Positions 6,651-12,409 of a stretch of DNA of 12,409 bases are shown in pieces. Origin of the DNA: Comamonadaceae bacterium CG_4_10_14_3_um_filter_60_75. Lineage in GTDB: Bacteria > Pseudomonadota > Gammaproteobacteria > Burkholderiales > Burkholderiaceae_C. The notes beneath the pieces are model-generated. The model saw nothing but the letters and a program-made list of their open reading frames with translations, was not told where the DNA came from and did not search any database. Positions within the stretch are counted from its first letter, which is position 1. Each line of letters begins with the position of its first letter. Both the position numbers and the translations under genes were made by a program. The stretch is from positions 1 through 12,409 of the forward strand of contig PFKL01000219.1 in assembly GCA_002784245.1 (NCBI GenBank), in the 5' to 3' direction.

Positions 6651-6656
6651 ATCATA
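6651..6656 (-). promoter_or_regulatory. Possible -10 element for the ilvIHC transcript
   Basis: TATGAT on the minus strand (6656-6651), 5 of 6 to consensus, would start a transcript about 80 bases before ilvI. Seventeen bases upstream is TTCGGC, a poor -35, so an activator might be needed. I found no BCAA-rich leader peptide or terminator between here and ilvI; the only short ORF reads MISASSFDVTP. The promoter is a guess from pattern. Confidence 0.25.
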
Positions 6657-6688
6657 AGCGCACTGTTTCTTGCGCCGAACCTTGACCC

Positions 6689-6708
6689 GTTTGCTTTAAT
6701 TGGCAAAC
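6689..6708. repeat. Inverted repeat in the ilvI / sigma-factor intergenic region
   Basis: GTTTGC (6689-6694) and GCAAAC (6703-6708) are exact inverted copies with an AT-rich 8-base spacer. It is about 30 bases upstream of the possible ilvI -10, in the 280-base divergent region 6564-6843. Size and placement would suit a regulator binding site such as a LysR-type box, but no regulator is identified. Confidence 0.35.
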
Positions 6709-6757
6709 CGCATTATCGCACTGCAACAGCACCCCATCGGGCGACTTAGTCGACAAA

Positions 6758-6784
6758 ATGACAACCGTGGGCTACTGACATAAT
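6758..6784 (+). promoter_or_regulatory. Possible promoter of the sigma-factor operon
   Basis: ATGACA (6758-6763) and CATAAT (6779-6784) each match sigma-70 consensus at 5 of 6 positions, but the spacer is only 15 bases. The start point would be near 6791, leaving about 50 bases of leader before the TTG start codon. The region 6785-6843 otherwise holds nothing recognisable. Confidence 0.3.
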
Positions 6785-6843
6785 CTCCGGGAATTCGTCA
6801 CAGCCAGGTTGGATCAAACACCACTTTTACCGAGCAACCGCAA

Positions 6844-7410
6844 TTGGCCTCCCCCAAAGAGCTCTCAGCCTTCCTGAAAGACGTTGAAAAGCGCGCCTAT
6901 AAGCGTGCGCTTTACCATGTGCGCAACAACGAATCGGCCCTGGACATTGTGCAAGACAGCATGATGCGGTTGGCCGAAAGCTACGGCGATCGGCCTGCTA
7001 ACGAGCTCCCGATGCTGTTTCAGCGCATCTTGTCGAATGCCACGCTGGACTGGTTCAGGCGTCAAAAGGTTCAGAATGCTCACTTTGCCTCGTTCGGCAA
7101 CTTTGAATCCGACACTGACGAGGGCGATTTTGATATTTTGGAAAGCCTGTCGACGGCAGAAACCGCGGTTGCGTTTGAAAACCCCGAAACCCAGAGCATG
7201 CGGGTTGAAACCCTGCAAATGATCGAGGCAGAATTGGTGCAGTTGCCGGACCGTCAACGAGAAGCATTCCTATTGCGTTATTGGGAGGATATGGACGTCG
7301 CCGAAACCGCTGTGGCCATGGGATGTTCACAAGGGAGTGTCAAAACACACTGTTCCAGAGCCATTCACCGTCTGCTGAAAACCTTATCTGCCAAGGGAAT
7401 CCGGTTATGA
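6844..7410 (+). CDS. ECF-type sigma-70 family RNA polymerase sigma factor (TTG start)
   Basis: A 188-residue sigma factor with regions 2 and 4 only. Region 2 spans about residues 13-78: VEKRAYKRALYHVRNN, then ESALDIVQDSMMRLAE and the -10-contacting DWFRRQKV (69-76). An acidic linker follows (about 87-120). Region 4 spans about 122-181 with LPDRQREAFLLRYWEDMDV and the helix-turn-helix CSQGSVKTHCSRAIHRL. The reading frame opens at 6784 with no ATG before the conserved MASPKELSAFL, so TTG at 6844 is taken as start; no clear Shine-Dalgarno precedes it, suggesting low translation. Its stop overlaps the next gene's start by four bases (ATGA). Context suggests a cell-envelope regulon controlled by the next protein, but the signal and target promoters are unknown. 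Confidence 0.88.
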   Translation: MASPKELSAFLKDVEKRAYKRALYHVRNNESALDIVQDSMMRLAESYGDRPANELPMLFQRILSNATLDWFRRQKVQNAHFASFGNFESDTDEGDFDILESLSTAETAVAFENPETQSMRVETLQMIEAELVQLPDRQREAFLLRYWEDMDVAETAVAMGCSQGSVKTHCSRAIHRLLKTLSAKGIRL

Positions 7411-7868
7411 AAAAGAGCAAAGCACATCATCGCCAAGACCATTTGAACCCAGTGCTGGACGCCGCAGGCGAGCGCTTGGCCCAGATTTTGTTGCGTTCGG
7501 TTGACACCCTTGACCCCAACACCTTGCAACGCCTTCGTGCCGCCCGTGAGCAAGCCGTTGAGCAACACCGCATGGCGCTCGTTCATGTGGCTCAAACAGG
7601 GATGTCCATGGCCGGCCATGGTTCGGTTGGGCGCGTTGACAGTGAAGACCCGCGTGTGCCGGTATGGCAGCGGCTCAGCAGCGTTGGCATGCTGATCGCG
7701 TTGTTGCTGGGGCTCTGGTTGATCGATACCATCCAAAACGAAAATTCGTTGCAGGACGCAGCCGAAGTTGACCGCGTCTTGCTCATCGACGACCTGCCTC
7801 CCGCTGCTTATCTCGATCCCGGGTTCAAGTACTTTCTGAAATTAAGCTACCCCACAAAGTCACGTTGA
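7407..7868 (+). CDS. DUF3619 family single-pass membrane protein, candidate anti-sigma factor
   Basis: A 153-residue protein of unknown function. The hydrophilic N-terminal half (1-88) is rich in Arg, Gln and His and begins near DHLNPVLDAAGERLAQILLRS. One membrane segment lies at about 91-108 (SSVGMLIALLLGLWLIDT), and a short C-terminal part has the patch DDLPPAAYLDPGFKYFL (128-144), which I associate with DUF3619. Likely topology is N-terminus in the cytoplasm. The ATG overlaps the sigma-factor stop codon, so the two are probably translationally coupled. A small one-pass membrane protein coupled to an ECF sigma factor fits an anti-sigma factor, but I see no zinc-binding HxxxCxxC motif, so this is inference only. 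Confidence 0.8.
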   Translation: MKKSKAHHRQDHLNPVLDAAGERLAQILLRSVDTLDPNTLQRLRAAREQAVEQHRMALVHVAQTGMSMAGHGSVGRVDSEDPRVPVWQRLSSVGMLIALLLGLWLIDTIQNENSLQDAAEVDRVLLIDDLPPAAYLDPGFKYFLKLSYPTKSR

Positions 7869-7872
7869 CAGC

Positions 7873-8418
7873 ATGCAATCGCGCTCCCGCCAAACCAACA
7901 ACCCCTTTACCCACCCATTACTGGGATTGATCCTTGGCGTCTTTGCATGGAGTGCCGTTGCGCAAACGAGCGCCCCGCTTGTCCCCAAAAGCAATGCAGC
8001 GCACATTACTTCCTTGCAAGCCAAGACCGACAGTCTGGAATGGGCGCACCTGAGTGCAACCCAGCGCCAGGCATTGCAACCTCTCGACGCAACCTGGTCA
8101 AAGCTGAGCGAGACGCAAAAAAAACAATGGATCGCCCTGAGCACCGACTATGCTGACCTGACGCCGTCGGCCAAAGAACGCTTGCACACACGCATGGCGA
8201 CGTGGGCAGCGTTGACGCCCAAGCAACGCACCCAGGCCCGCCTGAATTTCAGCCAAACCCAAGCATTACCCACCGAGGACAAGGCCGAGCGCTGGGAGAT
8301 TTACCAGACGCTCACCCCCGAGCAAAAGCAGGCCTTGGCAGCGTCAGCGCCCAAAGTACCACTGGCACCGCAGGTCAAAGTGCCCCAAAAACCTGCCGCC
8401 ATACCCGCTGCGCATTGA
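7873..8418 (+). CDS. DUF3106 family exported protein
   Basis: A 181-residue protein of unknown function. A signal peptide is clear: hydrophobic run 16-29 (LLGLILGVFAWSAVA) with likely cleavage after AVA at residue 30. The mature part is helical-looking and repeats the pattern L(S/T)xxQ(R/K)xxL/W: LSATQRQALQPL, LSETQKKQWIAL, LTPSAKERLHTR, LTPKQRTQARLN, LTPEQKQALAAS. This spacing is typical of DUF3106 and recalls small periplasmic LTXXQ-type (Spy/CpxP) stress chaperones, though that relation is only an impression. The C-terminus is Pro/Ala/Lys-rich. It starts four bases after the DUF3619 stop and ends four bases before the RDD gene. Confidence 0.8.
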   Translation: MQSRSRQTNNPFTHPLLGLILGVFAWSAVAQTSAPLVPKSNAAHITSLQAKTDSLEWAHLSATQRQALQPLDATWSKLSETQKKQWIALSTDYADLTPSAKERLHTRMATWAALTPKQRTQARLNFSQTQALPTEDKAERWEIYQTLTPEQKQALAASAPKVPLAPQVKVPQKPAAIPAAH

Positions 8419-8422
8419 GCTC

Positions 8423-8929
8423 ATGACTGTTGGCGCTGTTCCTTTGCCTGACACCCCCGGCCTGCTGCGCCGCATGGCCTGCTGGTTGTACGAAGGCCTG
8501 CTGCTGTTTGGCGTGGTCTTTATCGCCGGCTACCTGTTTGGTACGCTGAGCCAAACCAAAAACGCCTTGGATAACCGCCACGCACTGCAGGCGTTCATCT
8601 TTGTCGTCTTTGGCATCTACTTTGGCTGGTTATGGGCCAAAGGGCAAACCCTGGCCATGAAAACCTGGCACATCCGCGTCACCGATCTTCATGGGCATCA
8701 GCTCACCCAGGTCCGCGCTGTCGTGCGCTACCTGCTGTGCTGGCTGTGGGTCTTGCCGCCGCTGTTGGTGTCGTGGCGGTTCCAGCTTTCGGGTGCTGAA
8801 ACGCTGGTCATTCTGCCTGGCTGGGTTGTGATCTGGGCGTTGCTTAGCTTGCTACACCCCAGGCGCCAGTTCTGGCACGACGCCCTGGCCGGTACGCAGC
8901 TGGTTTCAACGCAACCGCGTAAAACCTGA
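8423..8929 (+). CDS. RDD family integral membrane protein
   Basis: A 168-residue membrane protein with about four hydrophobic segments (roughly 23-41, 54-72, 100-118, 127-145). RDD-type features are LLRRMACWLYEGLLLFG (14-30) at the first segment, WLWAKGQTLAMKTWHIRVTD (69-88) after the second, and RQFWHDALAGTQLV (148-161) at the end. The usual Asp of the first segment is Glu24 here. Function of the family is not settled; some members have been linked to ion exchange. It is the last gene of the string starting with the sigma factor, and only eight bases separate its stop from that of convergent glnB, so there is no room for separate terminators. Confidence 0.85.
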   Translation: MTVGAVPLPDTPGLLRRMACWLYEGLLLFGVVFIAGYLFGTLSQTKNALDNRHALQAFIFVVFGIYFGWLWAKGQTLAMKTWHIRVTDLHGHQLTQVRAVVRYLLCWLWVLPPLLVSWRFQLSGAETLVILPGWVVIWALLSLLHPRRQFWHDALAGTQLVSTQPRKT

Positions 8930-8937
8930 GCGTCAAC

Positions 8938-9276
8938 TCAGATCGCTGACTGATCCAATTCACCGGTACGAATGCGCACCACGCGCTCTACCGGCGTAAT
9001 GAAAATCTTGCCATCGCCAATCTTTCCGGTGTGCGCCGCCTTGACGATGGCATCCACGCACCGCTCCAAATCGTCGGTTTTGACGACAACCTCGATCTTG
9101 ACCTTGGGCAGAAAGTCAACCACGTACTCTGCGCCACGGTACAACTCGGTATGCCCTTTCTGGCGACCAAACCCTTTGACTTCGGTCACAGTCAAGCCGG
9201 TGACACCGCATTCAGCCAGGCCCTCGCGCACCTCTTCGAGTTTGAACGGTTTGATGACGGCGGTGATTTGTTTCAT
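8938..9276 (-). CDS. glnB: Nitrogen regulatory protein PII
   Basis: Small trimeric signal protein that reads 2-oxoglutarate, ATP/ADP and, through uridylylation, glutamine status. It controls partners such as the NtrB kinase, GlnE and, in some bacteria, other enzymes. The protein has 112 residues, the standard length. Tyr51 in the T-loop (YRGAEYVVDFLPKVK) is the uridylylation site; GFGRQKGHTE (35-44), TGKIGDGKIF and VVRIRTGE are hallmark segments. The start at 9276 is preceded by GAGG at six bases; an in-frame ATG at 9288 adds only MRYS and lies too close to that site. It is 54 bases downstream of nadE on the same strand, so probably co-transcribed. With no amtB beside it, glnB is the better name than glnK. 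Confidence 0.96.
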   Translation of the reverse strand: MKQITAVIKPFKLEEVREGLAECGVTGLTVTEVKGFGRQKGHTELYRGAEYVVDFLPKVKIEVVVKTDDLERCVDAIVKAAHTGKIGDGKIFITPVERVVRIRTGELDQSAI

Positions 9277-9282
9277 GGAATA

Positions 9283-9286
9283 CCTC
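9283..9286 (-). promoter_or_regulatory. glnB ribosome binding site
   Basis: GAGG on the minus strand six bases before the ATG at 9276; it decides against the ATG at 9288. Confidence 0.65.
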
Positions 9287-9330
9287 AAGCAATGGAGAAA
9301 CAGGAAAGTCGAGCAACCGGCGAGCGGCCA

Positions 9331-11007
9331 TCAAGCCCGAAAACGATGGGTAATAGGATAACGCCAATCCTTGCCAAAACTGCGGTGGGTTACCCGAATC
9401 CCTACCGGCGCCTGTCGGCGCTTGTATTCATTGATCTTGATAAGGCGGGTGACCCGCTCAACGTCGGCGCGATCGAAACCCGCTGCCACGATGGCGTCGA
9501 TCGCCTCGTCGTTTTCCATGTAGCGCTCCAGAATGCCGTCGAGCACCTCGTAGGGCGGCAAACTGTCCTGGTCTTTTTGGTCAGGGCGCAGTTCGGCGCT
9601 GGGTGGGCGGGTGATGATGCGCTCTGGAATCGGTTCGCGCGCCGTGCCATACGGGTCATGCACATTGCGCCAGCGCGCCAGCCGAAACACGGTGGTTTTG
9701 ACCAGGTCTTTGATCACGGCGAAACCGCCCGCCATGTCGCCGTACAGCGTACAGTAGCCGGTAGCCATCTCGCTCTTGTTGCCCGTAGTCAGCACGATGC
9801 CGCCAAATTTGTTGGACAACGCCATTAGCAGCGTGCCGCGTATGCGGGCCTGGATGTTTTCTTCGGTGGTGTCTTCGGCCAGACCCTTGAATTCTCCCGC
9901 CAGCGTGGCCTTGAAGGCCTCAAACTCGGGCACGATCGACAGCTCGTCGTAGCGCACGCCCAGTCTTTGCGCCATGTCACGCGCGTCAATCCAGCTGATG
10001 TCGGCCGTGTAGGGCGAGGGCATCATCACCGCGCGCACCCGGTCTTTGCCCAAGGCATCCACTGCAATGGCCAGCACCAGCGCCGAATCGATGCCACCCG
10101 ACAAACCCAGCAACACGCCCGGAAAGCCGTTTTTACCGATGTAGTCGCGCACGCCCAGCACCAAGGCGTCCCACAAGTCGGCATCTGGCGCGCGCTCTGG
10201 CGCCATCGGCGAACTAATTTTGATAGCACCTTGCGCTTTCTCTACCTGGGCTAGAAGGCTATTTTCTATAAAACTGGGGGCGCGCCCGGCCACGCTGCCG
10301 TCGGCATTCAAAATAAACGAATGACCCTCAAACACCACCTCGTCCTGACCACCCACCAGGTGCGCATAAACCAGCGGCAGCCCGCAGTCGGCCACCCGCT
10401 GGCGCATCATCTGCTCACGCTCGTAACCCTTGCCCACATGAAACGGTGACGCGTTGATCACCGCCAGCAATTGCGCGCCGGCTTGTGCCGTCTCACGCGC
10501 CGGGGCTGCAAACCAGGCATCTTCACAAATCAGCAAGCCCACCTTGAACTGCTCACCTGGCACACCGACTTCAAACACGCACACGCCCTGCCCTGGCGTG
10601 AAATAACGGCGCTCGTCAAACACCTGGTAGTTGGGCAATTCGCGCTTGGCATAGGTCGCAATGACCTGGCCTTCGCGCAGCACCGAGGCGGCGTTCCAGC
10701 GGCTGGGTACCGCCACCGAGCGGGTGCGCTGGTCACCGCCGGTGGGGTGCCCCACCACCACGCAAAGGTCTTTCAAGTCGGCCAGCGCAGCCGCCAGGGA
10801 TTTCACGGCATCATCACAAGCAGCGATGAACGCCGAGCGCAAAAACAAGTCTTCGGCAGCGTAGCCACAAATGGAGAGTTCCGGCGTCAGCACCAAGCGC
10901 GCGCCGTCCTGGTAGGCGGCGCGTGCCGCAGCGGTAATTTTTTGTGCGTTACCCGCCAGGTCACCCACCACCAGGTTGAGCTGAGCCACACAGATTTTGA
11001 GAGTCAT
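9331..11007 (-). CDS. nadE: Glutamine-dependent NAD+ synthetase
   Basis: Last step of NAD synthesis: amidates nicotinate adenine dinucleotide with ATP, using glutamine as ammonia source. The 558-residue protein has two domains. The N-terminal nitrilase-type glutaminase (about 1-240) has a Glu-Lys-Cys triad: E43 in TPELSICGY, K121 in YAKRELPNYQVFDE, C161 in LICEDAWF. The C-terminal synthetase (about 275-558) has the PP-loop SGGIDSALV (303-311) and TTGNKSEMATGYCTLYGDMAGGF. Residues about 246-266, in the linker between domains, are encoded by a short interspersed repeat. The start at 11007 (MTLKICVAQLNLVVGDL) fits homologues; no clear Shine-Dalgarno is visible. The gene is divergent from the FemAB-like gene with 19 bases between start codons, and upstream of glnB. 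It is the two-domain NadE type for which PII binding has been reported in other proteobacteria. Confidence 0.96.
   Translation of the reverse strand: MTLKICVAQLNLVVGDLAGNAQKITAAARAAYQDGARLVLTPELSICGYAAEDLFLRSAFIAACDDAVKSLAAALADLKDLCVVVGHPTGGDQRTRSVAVPSRWNAASVLREGQVIATYAKRELPNYQVFDERRYFTPGQGVCVFEVGVPGEQFKVGLLICEDAWFAAPARETAQAGAQLLAVINASPFHVGKGYEREQMMRQRVADCGLPLVYAHLVGGQDEVVFEGHSFILNADGSVAGRAPSFIENSLLAQVEKAQGAIKISSPMAPERAPDADLWDALVLGVRDYIGKNGFPGVLLGLSGGIDSALVLAIAVDALGKDRVRAVMMPSPYTADISWIDARDMAQRLGVRYDELSIVPEFEAFKATLAGEFKGLAEDTTEENIQARIRGTLLMALSNKFGGIVLTTGNKSEMATGYCTLYGDMAGGFAVIKDLVKTTVFRLARWRNVHDPYGTAREPIPERIITRPPSAELRPDQKDQDSLPPYEVLDGILERYMENDEAIDAIVAAGFDRADVERVTRLIKINEYKRRQAPVGIRVTHRSFGKDWRYPITHRFRA
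10221..10278 (+). repeat. Interspersed repeat inside nadE (copy A)
   Basis: On the plus strand TGATAGC (10221-10227) and GGGCTAGA (10248-10255) have the same 27-base offset as in copy B at 11880. The 20 bases between are poorly conserved, and an AT-rich tail ends in TAAAACT (TGAAACT in B). The segment is more AT-rich than surrounding nadE. Read antisense it encodes residues about 246-266 of NadE (FIENSLLAQVEKAQGAIKISS) without frameshift or stop. The outer ends are approximate. I recall similar TGATAGC...GGGCTAGAGGC elements in Comamonadaceae. Confidence 0.7.
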
Positions 11008-11026
11008 AGAAAGCAGCCAGATAGAT

Positions 11027-12241
11027 ATGGGCAACACGCAGTCCCCCGGGTCATTTGATTATGTCATTCGGATCACAGATTCGCCGTTGTTGGTTGATGC
11101 GGCGCAGTGGGACGCACTGCTTTTCAGACAGGCCAACGCCACGCCGTTTATGCAACATGCCTACCTGGCGGCATTGCACACCAGCGGCTGCGCCACACCC
11201 AGCACCGGCTGGTCACCCCACTTTGTGCTGCTGGAGCAACAAGGTCAGTTGGCGGGTGCGTGCGCGCTGTACCTCAAAACCCACTCACGCGGTGAATATG
11301 TGTTTGACCAGGGCTGGGCGCGCGCCTACGCCGAGCACGGCTTGGCCTACTACCCCAAAGCCGTGATCGCTGTACCGTTCACACCGGTTCCGGGCGCCCG
11401 CCTGCTGGCCCGCACTGCGCATGAGCGTGCGCTGCTGGTGCAAGCGGTTGTTCACTGGTGCGAATCTGTGGGGCTCTCAGGCGTGCACTGTTTGTTTGCC
11501 AATAACGACGACCTGCAGGCGTGCGACAGCGCCGGCATGATGCCGCGCCACGCAGTGCAATTTCACTGGCAAAACAGCGTGCCTGGCTACACCGACTTTG
11601 ATGAATTTTTGACCTCCCTGGCACAAGAGAAGCGTAAAAAAATCCGCCAGGAGCGGCGCAAAGTGCATGAAGCCGGCGTGCGCTTTCGCCATGCCCAGGG
11701 CCGCAACATCAGCGTGTCAGACTGGGACTTTTTTTACCAATGCTACGAGCGCACCTACCAAGAGCATGGCAACGCACCGTATTTGAACCGCGCATTTTTT
11801 GCTGACATGGCCGCGCACATGCCCGACGATTGGCTGCTGTTCACCGCCGAGCGCTACGGCCAACCCATTGCTACCAGCCTGATAGCTGTTAACGCAAGCG
11901 CAATAAGGGCTAGAGGCCTAAATCATCATGAAACTTTTGAGCGTGTCGCCTACGGTCGCTATTGGGGAGCGCTGGAGCGGGTGGATTGCCTGCACTTCGA
12001 AGCCTGCTACTACCAGCCCTTGGCATGGTGCATGGCCAACGGCTACAGCCGCTTTGAGGGCGGCGCGCAAGGTGAACACAAATTGGCGCGTGCCCTGCTA
12101 CCCGTCCACACCACCAGCGCCCACTGGCTGGCGCACCGTGGTTTTGCCGGTGCGGTGCAAGACTTCCTAAACGCCGAAGGCCAGGATATAGCGCAGTATG
12201 TGACAGAACTGCAGCACCACAGCCCCTTCAAGTCAGGCTAA
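11027..12241 (+). CDS. FemAB-like / GNAT-fold N-acyltransferase family protein (PF04339, COG3146)
   Basis: A 404-residue protein of the family labelled peptidoglycan biosynthesis/recognition; substrate unknown. Recognisable parts are NATPFMQHAYLAALHTSG near the N-terminus, YVFDQGWARAYAEHGLAYYPK (about 88-108), the basic segment AQEKRKKIRQERRKV, and the C-terminal YGRYWGALERVDCLHFEACY and FEGGAQGEHKLARALLPV, the most conserved block of the family as I remember it. Residues about 286-305 (IAVNASAIRARGLNHHETFE) come from an in-frame interspersed repeat and interrupt the conserved run from GQPIATSL to VAYGRYWG. The start is uncertain: ATG at 11027 is chosen because the ATG at 10997 lies inside nadE; neither has a good Shine-Dalgarno. 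The stop at 12241 is 51 bases from that of the convergent FAH gene; no terminator hairpin is seen in 12242-12292. Confidence 0.88.
   Translation: MGNTQSPGSFDYVIRITDSPLLVDAAQWDALLFRQANATPFMQHAYLAALHTSGCATPSTGWSPHFVLLEQQGQLAGACALYLKTHSRGEYVFDQGWARAYAEHGLAYYPKAVIAVPFTPVPGARLLARTAHERALLVQAVVHWCESVGLSGVHCLFANNDDLQACDSAGMMPRHAVQFHWQNSVPGYTDFDEFLTSLAQEKRKKIRQERRKVHEAGVRFRHAQGRNISVSDWDFFYQCYERTYQEHGNAPYLNRAFFADMAAHMPDDWLLFTAERYGQPIATSLIAVNASAIRARGLNHHETFERVAYGRYWGALERVDCLHFEACYYQPLAWCMANGYSRFEGGAQGEHKLARALLPVHTTSAHWLAHRGFAGAVQDFLNAEGQDIAQYVTELQHHSPFKSG
11880..11938 (+). repeat. Interspersed repeat inside the FemAB-like gene (copy B)
   Basis: TGATAGC (11880-11886) and GGGCTAGA (11907-11914) repeat copy A with identical spacing. 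The inner part has the GC-palindromic run CGCAAGCGC and the tail contains TGAAACT. Here the element is read in its sense direction; the frame CTG-ATA-GCT avoids the TGA and TAG within TGATAGC. It encodes about 20 residues that I believe most homologues lack. End points are approximate. Confidence 0.7.
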
Positions 12242-12292
12242 AAGCTCTGCCACAAGCCTCAAGTCAAAGCAAAGCTGACCCAGCCGCCCAAC

Positions 12293-12409
12293 TCAGGCCG
12301 TTACGGTCACCTGCGTCTGCTCGCCCAAGCCTTCCACCCCCAAGCGCAGCGTCTGCCCCGCGCGCAGAAACACCGGCGGCTTGCAACCCATACCCACCCC
12401 GGGCGGTGT
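12293..12409 (-). CDS. Fumarylacetoacetate hydrolase (FAH) family protein, C-terminal end
   Basis: Only the last 38 codons and a TGA (12295-12293) are inside the window. The fragment reads TPPGVGMGCKPPVFLRAGQT then LRLGVEGLGEQTQVTVTA, which matches the C-terminus of FAH-family enzymes (GTPPGVGxG...PxFLKxGDxVxxxIEGLG). These are metal-dependent hydrolases, decarboxylases or isomerases acting on 2-keto or acylpyruvate compounds in aromatic breakdown. The substrate cannot be told from this piece. It converges on the FemAB-like gene. Confidence 0.7.
   Translation of the reverse strand, partial: TPPGVGMGCKPPVFLRAGQTLRLGVEGLGEQTQVTVTA

Noticed and set aside
6564..6720. A leader-peptide attenuator in front of ilvI
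   Set aside because: Searched because of the one before leuA, but short ORFs here (such as MISASSFDVTP) lack branched-chain codon runs and there is no terminator hairpin with a U-tract.

Overview
The window looks like a chromosomal core region of a Burkholderiales bacterium, most likely family Comamonadaceae (Rhodoferax/Polaromonas-like). This is inferred from the protein sequences (LeuA, IlvC, IlvI, GlnB, NadE), from the Burkholderiales-type sigma factor/DUF3619/DUF3106/RDD gene string, and from two kinds of short repeat that resemble Comamonadaceae interspersed repeats. I saw no phage genes, transposase, CRISPR array, tRNA or rRNA.

Layout. On the minus strand from 6563 down to 1 lies a branched-chain amino acid cluster with a phospholipid gene inside it: ilvI (acetolactate synthase large subunit), ilvH (small subunit), ilvC (ketol-acid reductoisomerase), pssA (phosphatidylserine synthase), leuA (2-isopropylmalate synthase), then the 5' part of a peptidase S11 gene (pbpG-like) that leaves the window. 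On the plus strand, 6844-8929 is a tight four-gene string: an ECF-type sigma factor with a TTG start, a one-TM DUF3619 protein, a secreted DUF3106 protein and an RDD membrane protein. On the minus strand, 11007-8938 holds nadE (glutamine-dependent NAD synthetase) and glnB (PII). A plus-strand FemAB-like/GNAT gene (11027-12241) is divergent from nadE. The C-terminal end of a fumarylacetoacetate-hydrolase-family gene on the minus strand closes the window.

How the genes work together. IlvIH and IlvC make the dihydroxy-acid precursors of valine and isoleucine; LeuA commits 2-ketoisovalerate to leucine. Several junctions of the cluster carry RNA-level signals: two tandem palindromic repeats between ilvH and ilvC, a near-perfect UUCG hairpin between ilvC and pssA, and a complete-looking leucine attenuator between pssA and leuA. 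The attenuator consists of a 17-residue leader peptide MQKLLLTLLQTPCGWRC with three CTA codons, a possible antiterminator and an intrinsic terminator. GlnB beside nadE links nitrogen sensing to NAD synthesis.

The most interesting observations are the leucine attenuator (small ORF plus terminator) and a short interspersed repeat that sits in frame inside two different coding sequences (nadE and the FemAB-like gene). In both copies TGATAGC and GGGCTAGA lie on the plus strand with the same 27-base offset, so the element is translated in opposite orientations in the two proteins. The sigma factor/DUF3619/DUF3106/RDD string is the least understood set of genes here.
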